The position numbers and the translations under genes are program-made. From positions 1,488,001-1,552,000 of the forward strand of contig JADJPV010000002.1 in NCBI GenBank assembly GCA_016713085.1: 64,000 nt of DNA, written 5' to 3'. This document shows positions 44,997 to 55,110 of this stretch, one piece after another. Under the pieces are notes generated by a model, which made no database searches, was not told the DNA's origin, and worked only from the letters and a program-made list of their open reading frames with translations. The stretch's first letter is position 1. Every line of letters begins with the position of its first letter. The DNA is from Chitinophagaceae bacterium. GTDB lineage: Bacteria; Bacteroidota; Bacteroidia; Chitinophagales; Chitinophagaceae.

Positions 44997-45524
44997 TTAA
45001 GGCAGAACTACAGCTCTCTTCATCAGCCAGTCTGTCTGTAAATCACTGCCCAGAAGGAAGCTGTGTTCACTGAATTTCTCAAATCCCCAACGGGTATAAA
45101 AAGCAATTGCCCGTTCATTTTTTCCCCAAACACCAAGCCAGATCACCGCTTTATTTTGTTCTGCTGCAATGTCAATACACTTCTGCATTAAGGCACTTCC
45201 CACGCCTTTCCCAATTGCGGATGACAATGCATAAATGCGTGCAATTTCAATTGCATTTTCTTCTGCCAATATGTTCTCGCTGTTTTTTAAACGCATTCTT
45301 GCATAACCAGCCGCCTCATTATTTACATAAGCCAGTATGAAAATACCGTCAGCTTCTTCTACTTCTTTCGTCAATGCAGTTTTTGTAAACTGTTCGTTCA
45401 GGAAGAAGTCGATGTCTTCTTTTGTGTTGTCTTTTGCAAAAGCATCATAAAATGTTATGCGGCTCATTTCTGCAATCAGCTCAGCATCTTCGCTGTTTGC
45501 AAGTCTTATACTGATCTCATTCAT
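44997..45524 (-). CDS. GNAT-family N-acetyltransferase
   Basis: 175 residues. The acetyl-CoA loop is IYALSSAIGKGVGSALMQKC (RxxGxG-like), followed by VIWLGVWGKNERAIAFYTRW, the GNAT motif B. Substrate unknown. Divergent from the methyltransferase gene. Confidence 0.88.
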   Translation of the reverse strand: MNEISIRLANSEDAELIAEMSRITFYDAFAKDNTKEDIDFFLNEQFTKTALTKEVEEADGIFILAYVNNEAAGYARMRLKNSENILAEENAIEIARIYALSSAIGKGVGSALMQKCIDIAAEQNKAVIWLGVWGKNERAIAFYTRWGFEKFSEHSFLLGSDLQTDWLMKRAVVLP

Positions 45525-45593
45525 TATCTTCTGTATTATTACTGAATTATTATGAATAGCCCGAAAATGATTTTATATTAAAGATAGTTCCTG

Positions 45594-45626
45594 TTGATTT
45601 CTTCTGAAACAAAAAAATTATCTTTA
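45594..45626 (+). promoter_or_regulatory. Promoter of the methyltransferase gene (TTG-N22-TATCTTTA)
   Basis: TTG at 45594-45596 and TATCTTTA at 45619-45626 are 22 bases apart. The -7 box has one mismatch to TAnnTTTG. It supports the ATG at 45663 rather than the frame's first codon at 45594. Confidence 0.4.
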
Positions 45627-45662
45627 AACAGTTTTCATTGCCTTACTAACAAATACCAATAC

Positions 45663-46409
45663 ATGGACAGGAAATACTGGGAACGCATTGCACCGAACTA
45701 TAACGTGGAAATATTTGATGTGTTACAAAATGACAAGTCGGGCAAAATTGTAACTGCCATTGAACGGATTGCATCCAAAGAAAAATCAGTTACAGATATT
45801 GGTTGCGCCATTGGCAAATGGATTCCATTATTAGCAACCGCTTTTAAACAGGTTATTGCAACAGACATTTCTGCCATTAATCTTGAACTGGCAAAGGAAA
45901 AATGTAAAGACTACCTGAATGTTGAATACCAGCGGATGGACATGAGTGCCGATACACTTACTGTTACGCCCTGCGATGTTGCTGTATGTATTAATGCCAT
46001 ACTTACTGATAATCTCAAAAAGCGCATCAATTTTTTCCAGGCACTGAATATCTGCTTAAATGAGGACGGCTATCTTATACTGGTAGTCCCCTCACTTGAA
46101 TCAAAACTTTATACCAACATCATTGCCAACCGCTGGAATGTTGATAATGATAATAAAGAAAAGATAGAATCGGTTGAAAAAGCATTCGCCCTTGCAAAAA
46201 ATATAAAACAGGGTGTAACGGATATTGACAATGTGCCTACCAAACATTACCTGAAAGAAGAACTGGAGTTATTGCTTACATTGGAAGGTTTTGCCGTTGA
46301 ACAGATTGAAAAAATAAACTATACCTGGAAAACAGAATTCAACAATCCACCAAAATGGCTCACTGAACCTTTTCCCTGGGACTGGATGTGCGTTGCAAAA
46401 AAGAAATAA
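45663..46409 (+). CDS. Class I SAM-dependent methyltransferase
   Basis: 248 residues, starting MDRKYWERIAPNYNVEIFDV. The SAM-binding motif I is VTDIGCAIGKWIPLLATAFK, then VIATDISAINLELAKEKC. Methyl acceptor unknown; small metabolites or lipids are typical. Free-standing, and convergent with the GH28 gene. Confidence 0.85.
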   Translation: MDRKYWERIAPNYNVEIFDVLQNDKSGKIVTAIERIASKEKSVTDIGCAIGKWIPLLATAFKQVIATDISAINLELAKEKCKDYLNVEYQRMDMSADTLTVTPCDVAVCINAILTDNLKKRINFFQALNICLNEDGYLILVVPSLESKLYTNIIANRWNVDNDNKEKIESVEKAFALAKNIKQGVTDIDNVPTKHYLKEELELLLTLEGFAVEQIEKINYTWKTEFNNPPKWLTEPFPWDWMCVAKKK

Positions 46410-46515
46410 GACTTCACTTCCTGATTCCATAATGAATATTGAAGCGCCGCTTTATTCTAATAGAATTGAAGTTTACAGATACACATTTCTTTATTTCAAA
46501 AATCGGTTTCGTTTT

Positions 46516-47955
46516 TTACTTTTTTATTGCCGGGAATCTTTGAGGATTAGCTGCTTCACCCGTAAACCCGATAATATTTATTATGCGACTACTACTGCTT
46601 TCAATGGCATGTGCAAAATAATCGGGGCGGTTTGTGCCCCACTGAACAGAACTGTTTCTGATACTGACCAAACCTGCACCATCAATATAAAAACCTGAAG
46701 TGCGTCCTTTTACAAATCCATCCACTTCGCAGGGACGGCGGTCATATACTCCACCCGGCAGCGCAGTCGTTTTATTAATCATGACATCCACCTGGTCGAA
46801 AATGATGTTGTCAATTTTATCCTGCGATTCACCACTTACATAGATGCCGTTTTCACTGATGCATTTGATATTGCTGAACGTGATATTGCTCACTTGCCCC
46901 ACTCTTCCTTCTGTGGCCCCTTTCGGAAAACGCCAGTTGGCATCTTTGTTATTTCCTTTTGCCCTACGGTAAGCAGTTACATAAATTGGTTCCGCTTTTC
47001 CCCACCACACATCACTGAACAAATGACTTTCAATAATCATGTTTGAAAAGACCACATCTCTTACCACCCCTTCATCTCTATGCTGGATACCAACACCACG
47101 GTTACTGTTTTTAATGATGCAGTTATTAAACAGCACCTGCTGAATTGTATCCATGTTTTCTGAACCAATCTTTATTGCACAGCTGCGGCTAGTCATGGTA
47201 CAATTTGTAACAGTAATATTTTCACATTTTCCAAACTCTTCAAACTCTCTCCTGTTCTTGATACAAATACAATCATCACCACTTTCAATATAACAATCAC
47301 TGATCCGTACATTTTTACTGTGGTCGAGATCAATACCATCGCTGTTTCTGACTTTTAAACTGTTCAGTAGTGTAATTCCTGCTATCAGCACATCATTACA
47401 ACCAACCAAATGAACCGTCCAGTAAGCTGAGTTACCAATATGTACATCATGAATCCGGATATTGTTACCGCCAATGATTGTAAGCACATGCGGACGTGGA
47501 TCAAACACATTGAAAGGTTTCAGCACATAAGAATCTTCCAGTTCATCGCCCATGAATGCAATGCCGTTTCCATCAATTTTTCCACTGCCGCTGATGGTGA
47601 GGTTCTGTATATTTTCAGCTCCAATCCAAATACTTCCTTCACCCGGGTTTGTACGGAATGCACTTTTTGTATAAAGCTTTTCATTTGCGCTTGCTTTTAC
47701 CATTGCTCCACCTTCCACATGAAAATCAATATTCGATTTTAAATTGAATGGCCCAGCTATAAATGTAAATGGAGCAGGTACAAGTACTCTTCCTCCTCCT
47801 GCTATAGTACATGCATCAATTGCTTTTTGAATGGCAACAGCATCATTGGTTATACCATCTCCTTTTGCACCATATGTTCTAATGTTAAATACTTTTTGCG
47901 CTGAAAGTTGCAAGACTGTAGTTATTGTTACCAATATGCAGAGAATCTTTTTCAT
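46516..47955 (-). CDS. Glycoside hydrolase family 28 (polygalacturonase-like)
   Basis: 479 residues, signal peptide ending LQLSAQ, then a right-handed beta-helix. GH28 active-site motifs: VRNSDGIDLDHSKN with the first catalytic Asp, CYIESGDDCICIKN with the two others, and NRGVGIQHRDEG. The N-terminal NIRTYGAKGDGITNDAVAIQ is typical of the family. It would hydrolyse galacturonan or a related uronate linkage. It is the last gene of the locus running down from SusC and starts 12 bases after the GH92 stop, so the two are co-transcribed. Confidence 0.92.
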   Translation of the reverse strand: MKKILCILVTITTVLQLSAQKVFNIRTYGAKGDGITNDAVAIQKAIDACTIAGGGRVLVPAPFTFIAGPFNLKSNIDFHVEGGAMVKASANEKLYTKSAFRTNPGEGSIWIGAENIQNLTISGSGKIDGNGIAFMGDELEDSYVLKPFNVFDPRPHVLTIIGGNNIRIHDVHIGNSAYWTVHLVGCNDVLIAGITLLNSLKVRNSDGIDLDHSKNVRISDCYIESGDDCICIKNRREFEEFGKCENITVTNCTMTSRSCAIKIGSENMDTIQQVLFNNCIIKNSNRGVGIQHRDEGVVRDVVFSNMIIESHLFSDVWWGKAEPIYVTAYRRAKGNNKDANWRFPKGATEGRVGQVSNITFSNIKCISENGIYVSGESQDKIDNIIFDQVDVMINKTTALPGGVYDRRPCEVDGFVKGRTSGFYIDGAGLVSIRNSSVQWGTNRPDYFAHAIESSSSRIINIIGFTGEAANPQRFPAIKK

Positions 47956-47966
47956 CTGTTCATTTT

Positions 47967-50288
47967 TTATTTGCCCGATAATCCCTTTGGCTGGTTACTC
48001 ATTTTTGCTCCCCACTCTGAGGGTTGCTGCTGCAGCCATATTTCTAATTTACCTCCCTGTGCAATCATTGTATGGGTGATAAAATTCTGACTATACAATT
48101 TCCCATTCCATTGTACTTTGCTGATGTAAACCGCTTCAGAAGAATTTTTATGTGATATGATTTCGAATTTTTTTCCGTTGTTTCCGCTGATGCTTATTTT
48201 ATCAAACAATGGAGAACTCAACAGGTATTCTCCTGAAACAGGATCAACCGGATAAAAACCCATCGCTGCAAAAACATACCAGGCACTCATCTGGCCAGCA
48301 TCATCATTACCGCTCAATCCACCTGGTCCGTCTGTATATTCTTCCTGTAATATATTTCTCACAATTTTCTGCGTTTTCCATGGAGATGCAGTATAGTTAT
48401 AGAGATAAGGAATCTGATGTCCCGGTTCATTTCCATGCCAGTACTCGCCTTTTGCAAACAAACTGTCTAATGAATTTTCAAAATTCTTTCTGCCGCCCAT
48501 CAGGTTCGATAATCCCGGAATATCGTGCGGCACGTAAAACGTATACTGGCGTGCAGTGCCTTCTGTTATAAAAGCTTCCCGTTTATCCGGATTCAACTGT
48601 TGATAAAAACTTCCATCAGCATATTTTCCATTCATCATTTGTACTGATGGATCAAATACTTTTTTATAATTAAATGAACGTTGATATAACGCCTTGTAAT
48701 CTTCCGTTTTCTTCAAACCCTTCGCTACAATGCTCAGTGCGTAATCATCATAAGTATATTCCAGTGTACGGCTTACCTGTTCTTTTTTATGAAAGGCAAC
48801 CGGCACACTGTCTTCAAGTGGAATATAATTGTACTTTAAGTAAGAGATCATAGCTCTTCTTCCCGTTCCATTTACATAATCTGTTTCGCCTGCAACTGTA
48901 AATGCATTCTTACGCATCAAACGGTATGCTTCCTGTATATTATAATTGCGGATGCCCTTGTTATAAGCTGATGCAATGAATGCAGTAACATGATCGCCAA
49001 TCATGGCAGAAGTATAACTGTTCCAGCAAGGAAAAATAGGTAACCATCCGCCCTGCTTCCCTTTTTCAATCATCGAGAAAACAAAATCATTTGTTTTTGA
49101 AACATCGAGTATCTCAAACAAAGGCAATTGTGCCCTGTAAATATCCCACATAGAAAAATCGTCATAATAATTCCGGTTTCCTGCATTCATTAACTCATTC
49201 TTTCCGGCAAATTTTGGATAGGTTCCATCCACATCATTATACAACCGGGGATGCTGCATGGAATGATACATAGCTGTATAAAAAATACGCTTTGCTTTTT
49301 CATCAGTTGTTTGTACGGTAATTTTTGACAGAGAATTTTCCCATTGCAGTTTAGCTGCTTTTAAAACTTCATTAAATTGCTTATTTCCAATTTCACTCTG
49401 CAGATTTTTCTTCGCTCCTTCCATACTGCTGAAAGAAGTTCCGATTCTTAAAATAAGTTTCTCGCCTTTATTTAGTTTAAAGCCCACATATGCACCAATT
49501 CCTTTTTGCTGCTGAATACTGTCGATTTGAAAGGTTTTTCCTTCTGCAAATGTTCCCTTTGAAACAATTGCTTTTTCAAACCTGACATAAAACCATCCGC
49601 TGAATCCTGCAGGTTGTCCCCAGCCCTGGTAAATGCGGTGAACAGGATTATAACCCCAAACAATTCCTTTTGCAGCATCAACTTTTACAAATCCCTTTTC
49701 ATAATCGCTGTTAGGCATCAGAAGAACATACAAACTATCATCCTGTTTCATGGTAAACTGTATTATACCGCAGCGCAAAGAGGCAGTCATTTCAGAAGTA
49801 AATTCTTTCAGCTCAAGTTTATAATAAGCAGGTGTTACTGTTTCATTCTTATGCGAAAAAGGAGTTGCATAATTATTTGTTTTCAATTTTCCTGCAATCG
49901 GCATGACGGTGAAACTTCCATAGTCCTGCATGCATGATCCGCTGATCCAGTGTGTTCCCCGGAAGCCTGTTAGTAAACTGTCTTTATAATAGTAAGGCGG
50001 AATGCATTTTGTTTCTGTTGTTCTTGTTTGGGCAACCCATTGTGTCATGCCAAATGGTAAACCAACAGAAGGAATAGTGTTGGCATTTTTTTCACTTCCT
50101 GCTTCACTGTGTTTTAATGCTGCTGATGTAGTGGAAGGAGCTGTACCGGAATAAGGCTGCACATACTGTAACAGGTTTTGACTGAACGTTTCTTTGTGAA
50201 AAAGAACAATCATCAAAGCAACCAGTATCATTTTAATACAGATGTTCAAAATATTTCTATCTGCTGTATGGTTGAATTCCTCCATCAT
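47967..50288 (-). CDS. GH92 family alpha-mannosidase
   Basis: 773 residues, exported. It has the GH92 N-terminal beta-sandwich (VQPYSGTAPSTTSAALKHSE, TIPSVGLPFGMTQWVAQTRT) and a helical toroid with the family signature GGLSGNDDAGQMSAWYVFAA. Ca-dependent exo-alpha-mannosidases of this family remove alpha-1,2 (or other) mannose from N-glycans and mannans. The start may be the ATG at 50231 (MILVALMIVLFHKETFSQ), which gives a better signal peptide. It lies between the symporter gene and GH28. Confidence 0.93.
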   Translation of the reverse strand: MMEEFNHTADRNILNICIKMILVALMIVLFHKETFSQNLLQYVQPYSGTAPSTTSAALKHSEAGSEKNANTIPSVGLPFGMTQWVAQTRTTETKCIPPYYYKDSLLTGFRGTHWISGSCMQDYGSFTVMPIAGKLKTNNYATPFSHKNETVTPAYYKLELKEFTSEMTASLRCGIIQFTMKQDDSLYVLLMPNSDYEKGFVKVDAAKGIVWGYNPVHRIYQGWGQPAGFSGWFYVRFEKAIVSKGTFAEGKTFQIDSIQQQKGIGAYVGFKLNKGEKLILRIGTSFSSMEGAKKNLQSEIGNKQFNEVLKAAKLQWENSLSKITVQTTDEKAKRIFYTAMYHSMQHPRLYNDVDGTYPKFAGKNELMNAGNRNYYDDFSMWDIYRAQLPLFEILDVSKTNDFVFSMIEKGKQGGWLPIFPCWNSYTSAMIGDHVTAFIASAYNKGIRNYNIQEAYRLMRKNAFTVAGETDYVNGTGRRAMISYLKYNYIPLEDSVPVAFHKKEQVSRTLEYTYDDYALSIVAKGLKKTEDYKALYQRSFNYKKVFDPSVQMMNGKYADGSFYQQLNPDKREAFITEGTARQYTFYVPHDIPGLSNLMGGRKNFENSLDSLFAKGEYWHGNEPGHQIPYLYNYTASPWKTQKIVRNILQEEYTDGPGGLSGNDDAGQMSAWYVFAAMGFYPVDPVSGEYLLSSPLFDKISISGNNGKKFEIISHKNSSEAVYISKVQWNGKLYSQNFITHTMIAQGGKLEIWLQQQPSEWGAKMSNQPKGLSGK

Positions 50289-50341
50289 GAACTTAAACTC
50301 TATTTAGAACTACTATAATCTTTCTTTATACATTTCGCTAC

Positions 50342-51969
50342 TTACCAGAACACAGTATACAATGCAGCCAGTATACCGCAAATAATAAAGGAACCCACAA
50401 TAAAGCCCGGCGATACTTTAAATAAAGATGTATCCATTTCAATTACATGCTTATCACCTGCCGGTTTTGGTTTAATTAAACTGATAGCAACCATAATGAT
50501 CACTACAGCAAAAAGGCAATCGTCATCCTGTCTAAAAAAGGATAATCAGGAAAAGCTCCGTTTGTCCATGTTGGTAAAAATTTCAATACAGTTGAAATAG
50601 GCACAGTCAGCAATGCACCAGCCAGACCGGCTGCTGCTGTTGTTCTTTTCCAGAACATTCCCAACAGGAAAATCGCCAATACTCCTGGAGAGAAAAAACC
50701 TGCATATTCCTGTATAAACTGGTAAGCCTGGTCTAAGGATTTTAATGCAGGTGCAACTATTGCAGCAATCAGCATCGAAATAATAACAGCCCATCTTCCG
50801 GTAAGTACCAGCTTTCTTTCAGATGCGTTCTTGTTAAAATACTTTTTATAAATGTCTAATGAAAAAATCGTGGAGATGCTGTTGGCCTTTCCTGCAAGTG
50901 ATGCAACAATAGCAGCTGTTAATGCAGCAAAAGCAACGCCTTTTAATCCGGCAGGTAATAAATTCATTAATGTGGGATATGCATGATCAGGTTTTACCAC
51001 TCCTGCATCAGCCATCTCTGTCTGAAACATTCCATTGTTATGCATCACATACATGGCAATACCAGGCAATACTGCAATTACAGGAACCAGCATTTTTAAA
51101 AAAGCTGCAAACAAAATTCCTTTACGGGCTGTTTTCAGATCAGCACCCAAGGCCCGTTGCACAATGTATTGATTGCATCCCCAGTAAGCCAGGTTATTGA
51201 TCAGCATACCGCCAATTAAAACCGACAGTCCGGGCAATTCCATATAATGCGGATTGGATTTATCAAAGATCATGTGAAAATGTTCCGGCGCTTCTTTACG
51301 CAAAACGGAAAGCCCTTTCAATATATCTTTTCCAAATCCAAACTCCTCTGATAATAAGGTTAGAGATAAATATGTTGTTACTAATCCACCAATGATCAAT
51401 ACCAATACCTGGAATACATCTGTGTACCCAATTACTTTCATACCACCAAGTGTTACCACAATAGAGAAGGTACTGAGCCCTGCAATGCACCATTCAAAAC
51501 TGATGGGCGCAAGGGATGAAATTGCCAATGCACCGAGATAAATAATGGAAGTAAGATTTACAAATACATAAACCAGCAGCCAGATCACCGCCATGATGGT
51601 ACTCACTGTATCATTATACCGCTTGGCCAAAAACTGCGGCATAGTAAAAATCCTATTCTTCAGGTACATAGGCAGAATAAAGATGGCCACAATAATCAGC
51701 GTAGCTGCCGCCATCCATTCATACGTTGAAATAGCGAGACCCAATGCAAAACCTGAACCACTCATGCCAATAAAATGCTCTGCTGAAATATTTGATGCAA
51801 TCAATGATGCACCGATTGCCCACCAGGTTAATGAACCTTCGGCCAAAAAGAAATCATTGGAGCTAGTGGTGGCTGCTTTTTTCTTTTTATAGATATAGAT
51901 ACCATACGCTGATACCAAGATAAAATATATAAAGAAGACAATATAATCAGCGATTTGTAATGTGTTCAT
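50342..51969 (-). CDS. Sodium:solute symporter (SSS/SGLT family; frameshifted near the end)
   Basis: 542 residues after correction, with about fourteen membrane helices. It begins MNTLQIADYIVFFIYFILVS, continues SNDFFLAEGSLTWWAIGASL and NISAEHFIGMSGSGFALGLA, and has the Na-site region GFAALTAAIVASLAGKANSI in the middle. One T missing in TTTTTG near 50510 cuts the frame; restored, the end reads MTIAFFAVVIIMVAISLIKP to the stop at 50342. SGLT relatives carry sugars or myo-inositol. Given the neighbouring inositol oxygenase, inositol is a good candidate (inference). Confidence 0.88.
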
Positions 51970-52004
51970 TCCTGTGAAATAATTTACACTCGTTATTGAT
52001 ATTC

Positions 52005-52049
52005 TTTTTTAGAGTTGCCAACCTTTTAAAGGTTGGCAACTCTAAAAAA
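52005..52049. terminator. Strong bidirectional hairpin terminator
   Basis: A 21-base perfect stem (52005-52025 with 52029-52049, loop TTA; core AGAGTTGCCAACC) with T and A runs at its base. It lies 1 base from the acyltransferase stop and about 35 bases before the symporter start, so it can separate these parts of the locus. Confidence 0.85.
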
Positions 52050-53267
52050 CTAAATTTTTAAAAACCATTTTTTCTTATATAAAAAATACAATGCTCCAAA
52101 CTGAATGACTGCCACACCCATCCACATCAATGCATCATGCCATACCTCAGGTGTTTTACTGTACAAACCATGAAACAGGAATGCCGAGGTTGATTCAAAG
52201 TTTACAACCCCGTGTGCTGCCATATAAATCAAAATAGAATTGCAACCGACCCATACAAATGGCATGCACCATTTTTTAAACCCTGCCACATCAATGATAT
52301 AGTAAAAGATAGCCAGTAACAACACACTCCAGCCTCCTGCAAACAACACAAAAGAACTCGTCCACATACTTTTATTAATCGGGAAAACAATATTCCATAC
52401 CAACCCAACTGACAGTAATACGAGAGCAGAAACAATTAACCAAAGTACTTTCTTAGCCGGAGCTATTTCGTTGTTACGCAAAAACTGTCCTGTAAAAACG
52501 CCCAGCAATGCTGTACCTACAGCCGGAATAGTAGAAAGTAATCCTTCAGGATCAAACGTAGTGTTATGAAACCTTCCCGGTAAAAAAAGCCTGTCAATAT
52601 AACCTTCAAAATTACCTTCAGGTGTTAATACACCTGCGCCAAAACCGGGAACAGGCACAAGCATCATTACTGCCCAGTAAAAAAACAGCAATCCAAAAAA
52701 CCAGATGATTTGTGTACGCAGTTTTGTATTTAAAAAAATGATGGCAGCAAAAAAACAACTCAAAGCAATTCTTCCCAGTACACTGGCAAATCTTGTATGT
52801 TCATATCCATTCCACTGAAACAAGCCGTTCACCACCATGCCAAGGAAAAGCAGGATCAGTGTACGTTTGATTAAAGAACGGTAAATGCTCTTCTTTGCTG
52901 CAGCAATTGTTAGCCCGGGTTTGTTCAGCTGATTACTGAATGAAAACGGCATGGATATACCGGCAATAAAAATGAACAGCGGAAAAATCATATCATAAAA
53001 AGTAAACCCGTTCCAAACTGTATGATGTAACTGATTACTGATGCCTGCAGCAATGCGTTCCCAAAAACTTAAATCACCGTTTGCTGCAATTTGCCAGTCA
53101 ACCGGGTTACGGTATAAAGAATGCTTCTTCAGCACCACATTTGCAAACCCATGAAAAATCCCTTCACCACTGATAATCCAGAACATATCAAAGCCACGCA
53201 GTGCATCCAGTGAAAGTAATCTTCCTGCTGGTTTTTCTTTTGTGTTGGTTTGGTTCTGTTGCGTCAT
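52050..53267 (-). CDS. HGSNAT/NagX-like membrane acyltransferase (DUF5009 type)
   Basis: 405 residues with about ten membrane helices. N-terminal motif RLLSLDALRGFDMFWIISGE and FYDMIFPLFIFIAGISMPFS (the conserved DALRGF and FPxFxF elements) are those of the heparan-alpha-glucosaminide N-acetyltransferase-like/DUF5009 group. A transmembrane acetyltransferase of this type could modify an imported glycan sugar. It starts 26 bases after the toroid protein's stop, and a terminator follows it at once. Confidence 0.85.
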   Translation of the reverse strand: MTQQNQTNTKEKPAGRLLSLDALRGFDMFWIISGEGIFHGFANVVLKKHSLYRNPVDWQIAANGDLSFWERIAAGISNQLHHTVWNGFTFYDMIFPLFIFIAGISMPFSFSNQLNKPGLTIAAAKKSIYRSLIKRTLILLFLGMVVNGLFQWNGYEHTRFASVLGRIALSCFFAAIIFLNTKLRTQIIWFFGLLFFYWAVMMLVPVPGFGAGVLTPEGNFEGYIDRLFLPGRFHNTTFDPEGLLSTIPAVGTALLGVFTGQFLRNNEIAPAKKVLWLIVSALVLLSVGLVWNIVFPINKSMWTSSFVLFAGGWSVLLLAIFYYIIDVAGFKKWCMPFVWVGCNSILIYMAAHGVVNFESTSAFLFHGLYSKTPEVWHDALMWMGVAVIQFGALYFLYKKKWFLKI

Positions 53268-53292
53268 TTGTAATGAATGAAGTTGAGCGTAT

Positions 53293-55074
53293 TTAACTGA
53301 AGGTAAGCTGATGTTTAAAAGGCGTCATTCCTGTTATATACACATGCATACCTTCAGTTCGTAAACTTCCGAAATGTGTGCTGTACTTCTCTCCTCCAAG
53401 GTCAGTAATTTTTTTATGTGCCATTACTCCGGGCCCAAACCGTATCACATCAGTACCCATTTCATATGAAGCAAAATCATTTGCTAAAAAACTGTTTCCA
53501 TTTTCGGGTGAAGTAACACCGGTTAATTGTCCGCCTTCAGCAAAACAAAGTTCAATTGTTACAGGCACGTTAGCTTGTCCGGTAACACTTATATCTAATT
53601 GTACTGCTCCATTCGTTTCTGTAAATGTAATTCTTGTATCCTGTGTTTTCACATTACTTACCGGCCGCTTTTTAAAATCCATTTTATTCCAGAAACGTCC
53701 GTCAGTACTTGGCACCAGTTTATAATCTCCTTTACTGTTTCGCAGATTTTTTGGCAGTGGTTGATAATAAGGTGCAGTTAATTTCTTGTGCAGTATATAT
53801 TTACTGCCATCCTTTTTCAATCCTTCGCTGTAAAAATATCCCATGCCAAAAAAAGAAGTTGAGAGCCGCATGTATTTTAAAATGGCATTGCCTTTACGGT
53901 AAGAAAAAAAGTTGGGGCTGCAGGAACGGCCCGATGCAATGATTAATGGCCAGTCAACACCACCAAATAATGTAGCAGTAGTATTGCCTCTTCTTATCCG
54001 CAGCAATTGTGAAGTGGTAAATAATTTTTCATATTGGTCTGAAGGTACGGCCTGTGCAGGTAGTGGTTTTTGCAATGTTACGTTTTCTAAAAAATGAAAC
54101 AGGTCCTTCTTTATAATCTCTTCTTCAAAGCCTTTCATGTTTTCAATTTGCTGTGCAATGGCAGCAAATTTTTTATTGCCATCTTTAATAGCCATATAAC
54201 GGTAATGCAAATAATAGCCCATCACATTTTTTGCCACCCATTGATCCTGCCTTCTTGAATCAGCTGTCACCATATCGCCATTGGGTTCCATATAATAATA
54301 GGTCATCTCCAGGTTCTTCCTTACAAAATCAAGCAATGCCGGCTTATTTAATAACCTCGACATGGTGATGAGTGAATTATCTTCCACTACTGCATAAATG
54401 CTTGCACTTCGTTCGGGATAATGCCCGTCAGCATCCATATAAATACCTTCAGCCAGCCATTCTTCAATACGTTCAGTATATCTTTTATTTGGATAAAGTG
54501 AATGAAGTCTTGCCAATGCCGCACAAATAACCCAGCGGTGATTGGGCGTATGCACACCTCCTGTTCTTAATCCTTCGCCAGCTTTCAACAAAATATTTTT
54601 GATGGCAGTATTTGTATGCTGTAATTCAGCTGACTTATCTTTTATCAAAATAAATGCAGCAGCTGAAAGTAATTCCACTAAAAAGCCGGTATCGGGAGGA
54701 GACTCCAGGTTGGCAATATTAACCGTACCATCTTCTGCCTGCTGACTTGCAATAGCACGGGTTAATAATTCCAGTTTGGGAATAATCAATGGACTGTGAT
54801 AAAACTGCGAACCTGCTGAAGCATAAGCTGCAGACAAAGTTGCAAAATCATACCCAATCTTTCTGCTGAATACAATATTTCCTTCAGTTACTGTTTGTAA
54901 TAAAGATGTAACCTGCAGATCATTGGCAGCTGTTAACCGTTTCATGATATCATCCGGTACTAAAAAACGATTGGCAGGTTCTGCTGCTGCTTTCAGTAAA
55001 GAAGAATGATTCAAAGATGCCAGCACAGTTAAGGCGGTCATCTTTATAAAAGATTTTCTTTTAATTCTTTTCAT
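53293..55074 (-). CDS. Secreted alpha/alpha-toroid protein, possible polysaccharide lyase
   Basis: 593 residues. N-terminal export signal (KRKSFIKMTALTVLASLNHS), then a helical domain of about 340 residues reminiscent of the (alpha/alpha) toroid of heparinase-type lyases: GVHTPNHRWVICAALARLHS, HYPERSASIYAVVEDNSLIT and SRRQDQWVAKNVMGYYLHYR. C-terminal beta-sheet domains follow, for example GGVDWPLIIASGRSCSPNFF. I do not recognise a numbered PL or GH family, so the activity is inference. It lies between the phosphatase and the acyltransferase in the locus. Confidence 0.6.
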   Translation of the reverse strand: MKRIKRKSFIKMTALTVLASLNHSSLLKAAAEPANRFLVPDDIMKRLTAANDLQVTSLLQTVTEGNIVFSRKIGYDFATLSAAYASAGSQFYHSPLIIPKLELLTRAIASQQAEDGTVNIANLESPPDTGFLVELLSAAAFILIKDKSAELQHTNTAIKNILLKAGEGLRTGGVHTPNHRWVICAALARLHSLYPNKRYTERIEEWLAEGIYMDADGHYPERSASIYAVVEDNSLITMSRLLNKPALLDFVRKNLEMTYYYMEPNGDMVTADSRRQDQWVAKNVMGYYLHYRYMAIKDGNKKFAAIAQQIENMKGFEEEIIKKDLFHFLENVTLQKPLPAQAVPSDQYEKLFTTSQLLRIRRGNTTATLFGGVDWPLIIASGRSCSPNFFSYRKGNAILKYMRLSTSFFGMGYFYSEGLKKDGSKYILHKKLTAPYYQPLPKNLRNSKGDYKLVPSTDGRFWNKMDFKKRPVSNVKTQDTRITFTETNGAVQLDISVTGQANVPVTIELCFAEGGQLTGVTSPENGNSFLANDFASYEMGTDVIRFGPGVMAHKKITDLGGEKYSTHFGSLRTEGMHVYITGMTPFKHQLTFS

Positions 55075-55110
55075 GCAAGATCGTTTTAAAACTATGCTGA
55101 ATTATTGTTC